Positions 43,704 through 54,240 of a stretch of DNA of 64,000 nucleotides are shown piece after piece (within the stretch, counting starts at the first letter, position 1; every line of letters starts with the position of its first letter). The DNA comes from Undaria pinnatifida. Taxonomy: Eukaryota; Sar; Phaeophyceae; Laminariales; Alariaceae. Below the pieces are notes generated by a model, which saw only the letters and a program-made list of their open reading frames with translations, had not been told where the DNA came from and did not search any database. The translations under genes were made by a program, and so were the position numbers. The stretch lies in assembly GCA_012845835.1 (NCBI GenBank), contig JABAKD010000013.1, forward strand, positions 1,448,501-1,512,500, in the 5' to 3' direction.

Positions 43704-43972
43704 GACCCAGGCTACGGTAGGGGGGTCCCCTTTTGGGCCTTTTATTTCAGTGGCCAGGGGTCACTCGCGCGAGTAACCCCTTTGTTCCTATGTGAATTCA
43801 CGTATTCTTCACGTTTTACATTAGCGAAATTAATTCGCAATGCAAAGGTGATCTAAGCTGCGCCGAAACAAGTGCCTAAACCATCTTCATCTGTGGGGTA
43901 CAGAGCCACTCGTGCGAGTGGCTCAAACACACCAGTGAAAATGGGGGTACCCCCCCTACCGTAGCCTCGGTC
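43704..43972 (+). mobile_element. MITE copy 1 with 4-bp target duplication
   Basis: A 269-bp element with terminal inverted repeats GACCNAGGCTACGGTAGG extending into G/C runs. GAAA flanks both sides (43700-43703 and 43973-43976). Two internal palindromes are present (TCACTCGCGCGAGTAA near 43770 and GAGCCACTCGTGCGAGTGG near 43910). It has no coding capacity. The sister copy is 46009-46275. Confidence 0.9.
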
Positions 43973-44107
43973 GAAACCACCTATATTTTTCCTCAAATTA
44001 TCATACACCTATGAGCTTTCGATCGATTGCAAATTCAATACTGAAATCAAGATACCAGGTATCAAATTTCGTCTTCCACTATAAAGAAAAAAGGGTGGGT
44101 GGGTGGG

Positions 44108-44376
44108 AGAAATATCACGAGAGCCGACCTAATGCTGGGTCGCTGGCCGGCTACTAACACTTGCCTCTTCTCTGGTCGCACAGCCTACACGGTACCGTCC
44201 CTTGCCCTCCGACGTGCGGGCTTACCTAGCTGCGCGAGTCAACCGAAGAGTGATGGCCACCAACTACCGTGTGGTGGACCGCTACCAGAGCATGGAACAA
44301 CAACCCTAAATTCTTTCGCGTCCAAACAAACCACGGGTTACGCCGCTTTCGGTTCCCGAAGGTCATAACCCTCTCC
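44108..44376 (+). repeat. Duplicated terminal-exon segment, copy 1
   Basis: 269 bp nearly identical to 52420-52677. It contains TACTAAC, a pyrimidine run and CAG (a branch site plus 3' splice site), then an open stretch reading RYRPLPSDVRAYLAARVNRR, VMATNYRVVDRYQSMEQQP and a stop at about 44310. I do not recognise the protein. Because intron sequence is included, the copies arose at DNA level rather than by retroposition. Confidence 0.65.
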
Positions 44377-44629
44377 TTTGTTTGATATCTTTCGAATTGC
44401 TTGGTTATTATTGTGTCTGTGACTTGGGAGGGAGAGCACCCCGAGAGACCAATCTACCGCAACCAACCTTGACGGTATTCCACTGGTGGTCTCTACTCTA
44501 AATCCCGTCTCTCCCTCCGTTAACCACTAGCCAGGTCCCAACCGAAACCCATGCAGTCTAAGACGACTGAGTCCCACCCACGGTACGATACCGTGGAAAC
44601 TCCTCCAAACACGAGGTCGCCGAAGACTG

Positions 44630-45769
44630 CTACGGTTTCCCCCATATAGGGCCTTGGCCTGGCTGTCTCTGGCCCTTTCCTGCTACCGCTAGTTTGCGAG
44701 AGACTTGTCCTGCGTCCTCTACGTTATTGCGAGTGTATACCTTGTAAGCATCAGACTTCCAACGTCCTTCGCGCTGGATTACTCGCTCGGGCACGTCGCC
44801 TCCTGCCGCGAGCACGGACGCACCTCCTATACGGAGAGAGTGCAGTGCAAACTCGTCGGGGTTGCGTCCCGACTGCGCCACAATCTCTCTCAACGCTCGC
44901 ATCGCTTGGCCATATCCCCATACTCTTACTCCGGTGTCACTACGATACGAGGCGAGGGGGGCGCGTTCGGGAAGCGCTGGATACCGCGACAACAGGTCCA
45001 CCATGAGGGCAACGGCGCCGCCGCCGGTGCCCAGACCCGAACGCGGACCCCGCACCGCGGAACGTGTGCGCACGATGACGCTACCTGCTTGCCCCTGATC
45101 ACCCTTGTGTCCTCGAAAGCGTACCTCCACGCGATCGGCCCGGTGCCACCGCAATATATCTAACTGGCTCTCTCCAGCAAAGAATGCAACATCACTACGT
45201 GTAAGGCAGTGTGCGGCGTGCACGACGCCTGCTGCGCCCGCGAACACCTCGTCCGACCGCATAATGAAAAAATATGCCATACCCAAACAAAGCCACAGAA
45301 CGCTACCACCACTGCCCCATGACGGGGCTAGGCTTTTCCCTGCCAACAGCATCTCCCATGACACCGGGAGGCGTACGCGGCGGGCTGTTCCCGCGAGCGT
45401 GTGTGAACGTGAAATCCCTTTCAACGCGCTCTTCATCAAAGCCGACTTTGTAGGAAGCTCAAGACCCAAACCCACCCGGTGAAAATACTGTACGGCGGCA
45501 AGTGTACAAGAAATGGTCCCTGCTTGGTTCCCTTCAGATGCGGCACACCACGCCGGGAAATCGACCAGGGCTCATAACATGGCGCTTTCTGACTCCCCTG
45601 GTTCAAGATATGACTCGCTACCTGTCAGCTCACGAAATTTTAACCAAGACCGGAAGCCTGAGCCGTAAGTGCGTTCAGACGAGCCCGCAACTGACTGCCG
45701 GATGTACTGGACGCTAAAATCCCGGTACATAGACCCGCACCCGCTTGCCCCAGGTCCTGCTCCTGCCAC
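44630..45769 (-). pseudogene. Tyrosine recombinase of DIRS-type element 2
   Basis: 45769-45572 holds the N-terminal core-binding part (YIRQSVAGSSERTYGSGFRS, WLKFRELTG). After a frame change the main 281-codon frame (45475-44630) carries the complete catalytic set: R73 (IMRSDEVF), H212 and R215 (LHSLRIGGAS), W239 (REGRWKSD) and Y247 (YKVYTRNN). YRs of DIRS elements integrate the circular cDNA without target duplication. Apart from the frame break near 45480-45570 the catalytic half looks intact, unlike that of element 1. Confidence 0.88.
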
Positions 45770-45999
45770 GCGATATCAGGACGACAATTGCGGAGAGCGG
45801 AAGGGATGAATGCGCGATCCCATCGGGAGATCCCGTCAGCGAGGGTGTTCTTTACCCCTTTCACGTGCCGCGCGCGGAAACACCACCCGCTACGCACTTC
45901 TAGCCATCCGAGCATTCGCATCAACGCCCCTGACCTTGGCTCTCTACCCGCGCGACACTGGTCGATCCAGTGTATTGCTGATTGGCTGTCTCCGCGCAT
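45640..45999 (-). pseudogene. RNase H of element 2, part after the MITE
   Basis: Frame reads MRGDSQSAIHWIDQCRAGRE (second catalytic Asp), LMRMLGWLEVRSGWCFRARH and NTLADGISRWDRAF (last Asp). It is the direct continuation of the frame ending at 46276: removing the MITE and one TACT restores an uninterrupted reading frame. The C-terminus overlaps the YR ORF by about 130 bp. Confidence 0.88.
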
Positions 46000-46008
46000 T
46001 AGAATACT

Positions 46009-46275
46009 GACCCAGGCTACGGTAGGGGGGTCCCCTTTTGGGCCTTTTATTTCAGTGGCAAGGGGTCACTCGCGCGAGTAACCCCTTTGTTCCTATGCGA
46101 TTTTACGTATTCTTCATGTTTTACATTGGCGAAATTAATTCGCAAAGCAAAGGTGATCTAAGCTGCGCCGAAACAAGTACCTAAACCATCTTCATCTGTG
46201 GGATACAGACACTCGTGCGAGTGGCTCAAACACACCACTGAAAATGGGGGTACCCCCCCTACCGTAGCCTTGGTC
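46009..46275 (-). mobile_element. MITE copy 2, inserted in RNase H
   Basis: 267 bp, same ends as 43704-43972 (GACC.AGGCTACGGTAGG), flanked by TACT on both sides (46005-46008 and 46276-46279). The second internal palindrome has lost part of its left arm (CAGACACTCGTGCGAGTGG). The strand is arbitrary because the ends are symmetric. The coding sequence on both sides proves the insertion boundaries. Confidence 0.93.
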
Positions 46276-47370
46276 TACTCTGGCGATCGTACTCAAGTTT
46301 TGCGCCTGCATACACTACGAAAGCCCACGCAGTGACCAACATGCCTAGTAACTCTAGTACGTTTATCGACAGGTCATCTCTTCCGCATACGCGCTGTCGA
46401 AGACGTCTACGTACCCCTTCGTCAAAATCCATCCTCCACCACGCCCCCGACTCCAGGCAATACCCCCCCATAGCGTCGCCGGACGCGTCGGACCAAAGAG
46501 TTCGAGCGGGGGGTTGCAGGAAAAAACTATACAAGGGTGCATGTAATGCACCCCTTCTGTTTTGCAGTGCGCCTCCTACGAGCAGCCGCCAGAACGTAAT
46601 GTCGGAATGAAATTCTGGCGTTAGCATGAGGGTCGTGCGTCTAGAGGGCCGCCGCATCTTGAGGTTGTCCCTCCACGGCTTACTTGCCGACAGTCCTAAT
46701 TGGTTGAGCATGCGACGGACGAAAAACTTGCCGGGCCGAACTACTTCGCAAACGTGCAACAACTTCCCGGTTAACGACCGCAACTCGACCTCCGAGGCCG
46801 ACACGCGGTCGTTCGGCCACTGGCGCAGCAACTCACGAAGTTGAACGAGTTTGGCAGGTGGCAACGTTATCGTCATACCTACCGTATCAATCTCCCAACC
46901 TAGAACCTCGAGCTTGGTGTCCCAAGACGTCACTTTACAAGCCGCCAAGAGAGTCGGGTCCGTCTCGCGCCGGTTACCCAACACGCGGAAGTGGTCTGAT
47001 GCGAGCGACGCCGACGCCAGCAAACACCGAACACCCCCCGTCAACCGTTGAACCTCGACCGAGATTGCGTCGTCGACGTAGAATCGGACGAAAAAAAGAT
47101 CCTCCATCCCCCCCCCTTCCCCCGGTGGAACTCTATATGCATGAGGGAGCGGAGAAGGCCGCTCCGCTACGGCTGCCGGCCGGACCACTACGTGGGCGGT
47201 CGCTGCTCGGCCCTGCGCCGTCACTGCTGCGTCACGAAATGTTGTGTTGACGTGTGCATGCTCTTGTGCCGACGCGAACAGGCACCAGAAGCCGGGGGAG
47301 TTACGCCACCCGAACTGTAAACGCCGGTCCACAACCACCATCCCGTCAAATAACATACCCAAACGTCGGC
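46276..47370 (-). pseudogene. RT palm/thumb and RNase H start of element 2
   Basis: From about 47370 the frame reads FDGMVVVDRRLQFGWRNSPG then FFVRFYVDDAISVEVQ (active site), LASDHFRVLGNRRETDPTLL, KLEVLGWEIDTVGMTITLPP, LLHVCEVVRPGKFFVRRMLN, then RNase H: ARTLWSDASGDAMGGYCLES (first Asp) and INVLELLGMLVTAWAFV (Glu). It is collinear with the unit reiterated at 31171-33621. A frameshift near 47350-47370 separates it from the N-terminal part, and the MITE cuts it at 46276. Confidence 0.9.
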
Positions 47371-48080
47371 GAACGCCCGAACTCAACAGCAACTTGCCCG
47401 AAAGCGCTGGCCACATCCATCTTACTAAGAACAATGCGGGCGTCCCTACCGAATTTTCGCCGCAGGAATAAAATGCGCCATATCACATCGCGCAGCACAT
47501 GGCCTAGTTTACAAGGTGGTGCTGTCGCAAAATCCGTGTCTGAGTTCACTCCCGGCCCCGACGAATGGCTGGAAAAGGTCAAATAATGAATTATGCGAAT
47601 ATTTGACGTGGACGCCACGACACCTAAAGGAGATAAACGCAGGCCGGGGATAGACGCCGCAGCCTGTAAAGGGAAAACAAACACGTGCCCAAACTTCACA
47701 TCTTGACCGATTTTCGTGAGAATCTGGTCGACATACGGCTCGACGCTGCTGTGGTTAGAGTATGCAAGCCCAGCTTCGACGTTCCCAACCCCGCTAACTT
47801 GCACCGGCGCACCGTGTTCCGCAACATACACCAACTGGTCGACGTCCGGGAAACCTTTAATGTCTCCGAACCACTTCTGAATCATAGGTGCGTTTAGACG
47901 GTGCAGTGGTAACGCTACATCGAGATCCCGCATGCCTTCAAAGCTACCACCGTTGTACCGAAAAAACTTCAAGTATGCGTCTGCAATGCCTCCCAATGTT
48001 CGCTTGAGGCACTCACGATCCCCCTCGGTCACCGACAAGTTCTCCCATGCCTCTAAGCAACGTTTCAAACTCTCGACCAC
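47346..48080 (-). pseudogene. RT N-terminal part (fingers) of element 2
   Basis: Frame reads IRIIHYLTFSSHSSGPGVNS, LGHVLRDVIWRILFLRRKFG and VLSKMDVASAFGQVAVE. The last is RT motif A with its catalytic Asp; the family normally has SAFRQV, so the Gly replaces Arg. The frame ends in GRSPTFGYVI, after which sense passes to the next frame. Confidence 0.82.
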
Positions 48081-48194
48081 ACCTGATCCGGATACAGGTT
48101 CCGACCCCGGGTGTACCAGCGGCGCCTCCCTCCTGGTAGCTGCAGCTCGATGTCCTCCCAGAGTTGGCCCCGCGGGTGAGCGGAGCCCGCACCC

Positions 48195-49415
48195 CTACGG
48201 GTTGCTAGGTACAGCGGCAGTGCGAGCTGTCGAACCGCCCTGTGCCCTGGATTGTCCCCTGGCTTGCGTGCCGGCTTGTGATCCCCCGGCTCCCGCGCTA
48301 GGAGCGCGAGATCCATCGGATGCTGCAGCGCTGCCGCTGCGGTACTTTTTCGCGGGGTCGTGAAGGAATGCACATTGCGGGAAACGGCAACCCTCCTTTT
48401 TGGCCCAACCGAAACAGTGCTTCGCCGTCTGCGTCTTCGCCCGCTTCGCCGCCGACGGGCCGCTTCTTGCCGAACTTGACGTGCCGCCCGCGGACGACCT
48501 GGTGCTGGCGTGCTGTTCGGCGTTCATCAGTCCACCGTTGACGATGTAGCCGTGTAGGTGCGTCCATTCCGGCACCACAACCTGAGGCAGATCACCTATC
48601 GGCGGGGGGGAGCTAAACTGTTGCCCCGCCGACACGGAAGCGGCGAACAGCTTTGCAGTCCACTGGTTGAGGTCGTCGTTAACAAGCGTCATCATGCGCT
48701 TGCGGTTGTCCGAGATCTCAACGGTTACGCAATACTTCCTGCAGTGGGTACGCAACATGGCAGCACCTTCGTCCAATGCGGTCTTCAGGGTCCGTAGACG
48801 TTCCGCACTCTCCAGCGAGTGGGCTCCGTACCCCACGACCGCTAACAGGGCGTCGACCATAATATCCATATGTTCGTACAGGAGGGTGGCAGTGGCGGCC
48901 TTCTGTTGACCGTTCGGCATGTACGCGCCGATATCGAGGGACGCGAGAGTGCCAACCTGAGACGCCACAGCGGGGGTCACCCGCGCGATGTCGATCAACA
49001 CGTGCTGGAGCTGGTCTCGCGTCCAGGATGCCATTGCAGGTTTTTCTCCCGAAAGAAGCCACGTCTTGCGGACAGTGGGGTCTTTCCATGCCGCCATACG
49101 CTCCTTCCTCGCCGCTTTGTCTTCGACGTCACCCCCCCCGGACCCTCTTCCGGCCACTTCCTCATGGTGATCCGAATCCGGGAGCGCATCGACGAGCTGG
49201 TTGTGCAGCTGCGTTATCATGCTACGTAGATCGGCCACCTGGTCGGCCGCCGCCTTCTGGGACTCGCGCAGCTCCGTAATCGCGTCCCTGAGCGCGCGAC
49301 GCGACTTTGATTTGCGCTTGCTGCGCCTGGACTCTACTTGCGCCTCGCTGGCATCTCCACGCTCGTCGCTGGCATCCCCATGCACCGACGCGCCATCGTC
49401 CTCCCTCCCGTCCAT
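48195..49415 (-). CDS. gag-like protein of element 2 with CCCH zinc finger
   Basis: An open frame without breaks. I prefer ATG 49415 (MDGREDDGASVHGD) because the 32 codons upstream read poorly. It has an acidic N-terminus, a basic patch (RRSKRKSKSRRA), a helical segment (DAITELRESQKAAADQVADL) likely to form a coiled coil, a central domain (KTWLLSGEKPAM .. ASLDIGAYMPNGQQ) shared with the gag-like ORF of element 1, and near the end CFGWAKKEGCRFPQCAFLH, a C-x8-C-x4-C-x3-H finger that could bind RNA. An Arg/Gln/Gly tail follows. Confidence 0.8.
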   Translation of the reverse strand: MDGREDDGASVHGDASDERGDASEAQVESRRSKRKSKSRRALRDAITELRESQKAAADQVADLRSMITQLHNQLVDALPDSDHHEEVAGRGSGGGDVEDKAARKERMAAWKDPTVRKTWLLSGEKPAMASWTRDQLQHVLIDIARVTPAVASQVGTLASLDIGAYMPNGQQKAATATLLYEHMDIMVDALLAVVGYGAHSLESAERLRTLKTALDEGAAMLRTHCRKYCVTVEISDNRKRMMTLVNDDLNQWTAKLFAASVSAGQQFSSPPPIGDLPQVVVPEWTHLHGYIVNGGLMNAEQHASTRSSAGGTSSSARSGPSAAKRAKTQTAKHCFGWAKKEGCRFPQCAFLHDPAKKYRSGSAAASDGSRAPSAGAGGSQAGTQARGQSRAQGGSTARTAAVPSNP

Positions 49416-49511
49416 CGCGGAACAGAAACTCGCGTGTACCTCCGGGTTGGAGTGACACGCCACTGATAAACGAATGGACCCGCCGTACATACGAAGCCAG
49501 AGGCGACCCAA

Positions 49512-50104
49512 GGAGGGAGTGCATATCGTTAGATACCGTGGAACCCCGGGTAGCGTGTGACAAATACGGTTCTCGAATCATCGGACGAGGTTGGGCACTA
49601 ACTAGCCTGGCGATTCGCTCGTTGTCTGCTACGAACCATTCTGCAGGGAAACCACCCATATGCATGTCTCGCGTGCTGGCATCACACCTTATCGCGTCGT
49701 CACCGACCGCGGGTGACACCCAGGGATCGGGCGCGGAGCCAGTAAACAATCACACTTCGACCTGTACGGGGTCCCCACCACGCAGGCGAACTTTGGCCCG
49801 AATGTTGGGACTCACGAAAAAAACACGCAATGTGTATGTGCCTGGTACAACTTAATTACCGCTTGTGACGCATTTCCCGCGCGTACGACGGGTCGCCCCG
49901 ACGCGAGCCATCATTGTTTGTTTGTCAGTTTTCTCCACGTTTGAGCCAACAACCGCCTCTTACACCGAGGACACGGGACTTTTACTTCCTCGGGGGAAAC
50001 CGTGCATGATACCTGGTATTATACTATAGTGTATCACATACACATCTGCGGTCCATGAGCGTTCCACTCCATGCAAAGCGTATACGACGATGTACCAGGT
50101 ATAT
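49512..50104. other. Right flank of DIRS element 2, no gene
   Basis: Possibly the element's terminal region; no repeat partner found near 44377-44629. ATGATACCTGGTATTATACT near 50005 is a short imperfect palindrome. Confidence 0.35.
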
Positions 50105-50270
50105 TATAAAAATGGAAAATACACTCCAGCTGTGAGATCGAAGATTTCGTCGAAACTCATCTTTGCAAGCTGTGTGTGATACTCCGATCGCGCGCATTAC
50201 GAGTTGTTTGTCCTCATTAAGGATATAGGTCGGCGACTCCCCTTACAACTACAGTGTAGCTATCGTATAT
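50105..50270 (-). repeat. Partial copy of the poly-G repeat, without the G runs
   Basis: Matches 27710-27860 almost base for base (ACACTCCAGCTGTGAGATCG, GGTCGGCGACTCCCCTTACA) and stops before the first G run. Confidence 0.85.
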
Positions 50271-50769
50271 ATACCGTTATCATACCACCCGTATATAACA
50301 ATTACTATATATACATTGTATATATGATATATATTCCGGTTCGTAACCTGCTCGTATCCCAGATATATTTTGAACCATCGAATGCGGAGAACCTGGTACC
50401 AGGGATACATTCTACCTAGTACGCATCAAGTGTTCTTTCAACCCCCCCCCCCGACCCCGTCCGAATTTATATATATATATATTCGTATATATATTTTTTT
50501 TCTCCTTTTTTTCTTCTTTTTTTCTTCTTCTTTTCGCCTCCGGTTCATCCATTTAATAGACGCTGTCGGAACTTACATCCGGTTCATCTAGCACTTGAGT
50601 TGTCATGCATACGCGATCAAATACATGATGACGATGAACAATATTTCAGCGATTGACACGTTATTTCGCATCAGATTCATGACCATTCTTACCATGGTCT
50701 GCGTATTGTGATATATTCGGTACCATACCTGTGGCATCGATATATACATACGTACGACGATGATTCGCG
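50271..50769. other. AT-rich low-complexity stretch
   Basis: TATATA-rich (50265-50340, 50465-50500), then a T/C run (50496-50540). No gene. Confidence 0.5.
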
Positions 50770-52025
50770 ACTCAGATCACATCTTCTGCTGTACCAGGTA
50801 CTCGTACTACACAGCGACGGCTGCATAATTCGAGCCCACCTAAAAACCATGACCCATCGATTGTACGCGAAACATGTGAAGCCATGATACCTGCGGTCGC
50901 ACGCAGCGGCGTGGCGATCGCCTCTCTCGACCTCCCATACAGAATCAACCCGACGCCTGTCTCGACGGACACTTGGTGTGGGTATTCTGTCTCTGGTTTC
51001 TCAATTCGAGCATGAATGGGGTACATACTAACAACCTATATAGGTCAACGCCCGTCTCAACGGAGACGGGGTATGCATTTAGCCCGCACCAAAGCCTGAT
51101 ATTCTGTATCTGACTTCTTCATTAAATCGAGCCCACCTGAGACCATGACCCATCGATTGTACGCGAAACATGCGAAGCCGTGATACCGGCGGTCGCATAC
51201 AGCAATAACTAAACGCCTGTCTCGACGGAGACGAGGTGTAGTTATCCTGTCTTTGGTTTCTCAATTTGAGCATGAAGGGGGGGTACAAATAATTGGCGAC
51301 ATAAATCATCGCCCGTCTCAACGGAGACTGGGTGCGTATTCTGTATCGAGCTTCTCAACCCCACCTGAAACCATGCCCCATCGATTGTACGCGAAACATG
51401 CGAAGCCGTGATACCAGCAGTCGCATACAGCGATAACCAAACGCCTGCCTCGGCGGAGACGAGGTGTAAGTATCCTGTCTTTGGTTTCTCAATTCAAGCA
51501 TGAAAGGGGGTACAAATGATTGGCGACATACGTCAACGCCCGTCGCAGCGGGGACTGGGTACGTATTCTGTATCGAGCTTCTCAACCCCACCTGGAACCA
51601 TGACCCATCGATTGTACGCGAAACATGCGAAGCCGTGATACCGGCGGTCGCATACAGCAATAACTAAACGCCTGTCTCGACGGAGACGAGGTGTAGGTAT
51701 TCTGTCTTTGGTTTCTCAATTCGAGCATGAAGGGGGGTACACATAATTGGCGACGTAAATCAGCGCCCCTCTCAACGTAGACTGGGTACGTGTTCTGTCT
51801 CAACCCCACCTGAAACCATGACCCATCGATTGTACGCGAAACATGCGAAGCCGAGAGACCGGCGGTCGCATACAGCAATAACCAAATGCCTGCCTCGACG
51901 GAGACGAGGTATAGGTATCCTGTCTTTGGTTTCTCAATTCGAGCATGAAGGGGGGGGGTACAAATAATAACGTCGTCATAAGTCAACGCCCGTCTGCCCG
52001 TCTCGACGGAGACTGGGTAAGTATT
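50770..52025. repeat. Tandem satellite, five units of about 220-300 bp
   Basis: CATGACCCATCGATTGTACG (one unit has CATGCCCCATCG) recurs at 50848, 51144, 51372, 51599 and 51817. Each unit also has CTTTGGTTTCTCAATTCGAG and a small hairpin CGTCTCGACGGAGACG or CTGTCTCGACGGAGAC. Minus-strand frames give recurring peptides (SRLRMFRVQSMGHG) simply because the DNA repeats. There are no unique spacers of constant size, so it is not CRISPR-like. Confidence 0.88.
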
Positions 52026-52419
52026 ATGCGTCTATCTTCTCACTTTTTATTACCGGTGAAATACTGTCCAACGCCTGACTCGACGGAGTACCAGGTAGAC
52101 ACTCTGTATTTCTTACATATTTGGCTTGTCACCTGCAGGACCAGGGCGCTGTATACTATCTGCGTAATAATATATTTCAGCCCACTCCTTTCGGTTTGTC
52201 GCTGGGATGTGACCGACAACCAAAACCAGATTCTCGTCAAGCACGTCCGGAGAAATAGACACAAACGACAGGCCGTTTCGCCGGCTCGGGCGAGGGACTG
52301 TGGGATCAAACATTTTGATAGACGTACCGGTGTGCTGCGACCCCCCGTGGTGATCTCCGCCTCCCTGCGGACGACGTCCAGCCCGCGTTCCAACTTCCGC
52401 TCCAGCCGGAGAACTATCA

Positions 52420-52677
52420 CGAAATATCACGAGAGCCGACCTAATGCTGGGCTACTAACACTTGCCTCTTCTCTGGTCGCACAGCCTACACGGTACCGTC
52501 CCTTGCCCTCCGACGTGCGGGCTTACCTAGCTGCGCGAGTCAACCGAAGAGTGATGGCCACTAACTACCGTGTGGTGGACCGCTACCAGAGCATGGAACA
52601 ACAACCGTAAATTCTTTCGCGTCCAAACAAACCACGGGTTACACCGCTTTCGGTTCCCGAAGGTCATAACCCTCTCC
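52420..52677 (+). repeat. Duplicated terminal-exon segment, copy 2
   Basis: Same segment as 44108-44376 with an 11-bp deletion before TACTAAC. The open stretch is conserved (MATNYRVVDRYQSMEQQP, stop at about 52610). GTATCAAATTTCGTCTTCCA follows it here, whereas the same words precede copy 1, so the order of the two modules is swapped. Confidence 0.65.
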
Positions 52678-52784
52678 GTATCAAATTTCGTCTTCCACTA
52701 CTCGAAAACACCAATACTGTTCCTCCAAATTGATATGCTTCCAAACCTTCGATCGAGCGAAATTCTGGTGGTAATATAGATACT

Positions 52785-53494
52785 CCCGTTTTCAACATGC
52801 CCCAGGCAAAATCAAAAATAGTATAACAAGAAGTATCAACGCAGACCCGAGTTTGATTCTCGGACATTTATACGAGCAAATAGTCAAATCTACATCCCTC
52901 CTGCTCGTCACAACTGTCGCGATAATGCTCACGCAATCCTATATTCCTGCAAACCCAAAAGTACCATCCTCGAATTCAAACAAAAATGTAAGAGCATCGC
53001 CTTCAACTATTATTATTTCATGACCCAAAATATGGGCTGAGATATAACTCCCCCACTCCGGAGTCAAACTCCCCCACTCCGGAGTCAAGCCACATTTTGT
53101 CCAACCAGTTCCGCTCTGGTTTAGTCCATACCAAGCTCTCATCACGCGTTGGTATTACAGGACACTTTGATTAGGACATTTGCTCTATTAACTACGGAAG
53201 CCAGCATTCGTCATACCTACCTACTCTCCCTGTTCACAGCAATCAAGCATCCTGCCAGCTCGACCTCCAATTCATATCACCAGGAGTTCATCGCAAGACT
53301 ACGGCGGTGGTAATGTCTCCGCGAGCTGACAATAATATGTCACGTGGACGAGCGATATCTCTTTCCGCCCCACCCGCTCAAAGATAAACATCTAAAATTT
53401 CCTTGTCAAACGCTTCTAAAAACAACAAATGATTTGCTCGCATGCTACTGCTGTTCGTTCGTTCGTACATGACGTGTGATCACCTGTGGATATA
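52785..53494 (-). pseudogene. copia-like relict of family X, RT part
   Basis: On the minus strand 53145-52939 reads MRAWYGLNQSGTGWTKCGLT, the copia Y-G-L-x-Q-x-x-x-x-W block. LTPEWGS is then repeated because of a 21-bp duplication also present at 26970-27010. The copy is collinear with 26880-27430. A pogo-like element is inserted at its left (3') end at 53495. Confidence 0.7.
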
Positions 53495-54240
53495 CAGTCG
53501 TCGTCCCCGCTTTAAAGACACTTTTCTTAAGGAAAATCCCCGCTATAAAGGCCCATTTTTTTCCCAGAACATGGTGCCCCGCAGATGTACAATAATAAGG
53601 GGGGGGTACCTTTTCCCCTTTACTTTGCGCCCCCCCCCCAATTTTTTTTGCTGGAGCAGCACACTGCTGTATCGACAGCGGTCTGCTGCAGCCCGCACTA
53701 CCGCGTGTGGGTATGGAGAGATTAACCCTAACCCTAACCTAGGTAACTTGCGTGTATCGTATCAGAGCTAGTTCCAACGAACTGATGTGTCTCAGGTGTG
53801 TTCGCGATATCTCGGGCATGATGTTCACCGTGAGGATAACGCCTTGACAATAAGAAAAGCCTGCAACAACACCAGCGCACTGCCGTACACATTACAGCAA
53901 GAGCCTGCATCAACAACAGCGCACTGCCGTACACATTACAATAGGTCGTGCTGCACTCCTTCCCGCGTTTCGGTGGTGGAGGGAAATTCAAAATGTGTAA
54001 AGTATTGGAGTGTACTACAGCAGTAGTGTTGCGGCCTTTCAAATCACGTGTTGTAGTTTTTAAGCAACACAGTTTCGTAGTTGCATTCCTGCTTCAAATG
54101 CGCGTATTTTAACATATGTTACACCTCCATTGGCCCCGGGGACGGTGAGTTAGTGGCCCCGGAATCCTAAAGACACTTACCCGCGTTAAAGACACTCCCC
54201 CCAAAAAAAACGCGGTATGTCTTTAAATCAGGGTCGACTG
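53495..54240. mobile_element. Tc1/pogo-like MITE with TA target duplication
   Basis: The ends read CAGTCG..CCCCGCTTTAAAGACA and, in complement, CAGTCGACCCTGATTTAAAGACA with one gap (over 15 matched positions). TA stands on both sides (53493-53494, 54241-54242). CAGT-type ends and TA duplication are the signature of the Tc1/mariner/pogo group. The sister relict at 27420-27435 (CACCTGTGAATAGTACGATA) represents the empty site. It has no transposase; inside are a 37-bp tandem duplication (about 53865-53940) and a telomere-like AACCCTAACCCTAACC at 53724. Confidence 0.8.

Larger units (their letters stand above)
44377..49860 (-). mobile_element. DIRS-type tyrosine-recombinase retrotransposon (element 2)
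   Basis: Minus-strand order: gag-like ORF (49415-48195), RT and RNase H (48080-45640), YR (45769-44630). This is the DIRS order, with RNase H and YR ORFs overlapping in different frames. A MITE interrupts RNase H. I found neither the split direct repeats of element 1 nor inverted termini, so both outer limits are estimates. Confidence 0.8.

Noticed and set aside
50271-50600. AT-rich stretch considered as a replication origin or centromere element
   Set aside because: Simple TATATA and T/C runs only; no further evidence.
51355-51986. Minus-strand ORFs with recurring MFRVQSMGHG peptide as a gene family
   Set aside because: Open only because of the satellite period; different units are in different frames and truncated.
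50770-52025. Regular repeats considered as a CRISPR array
   Set aside because: Units are 218-296 bp and diverged along their whole length, with no short identical repeats separated by unique spacers and no cas genes; the context is eukaryotic.
53722-53740. Telomere-like CCCTAA repeats
   Set aside because: Fewer than three units inside a MITE; no terminal or long interstitial telomere array.
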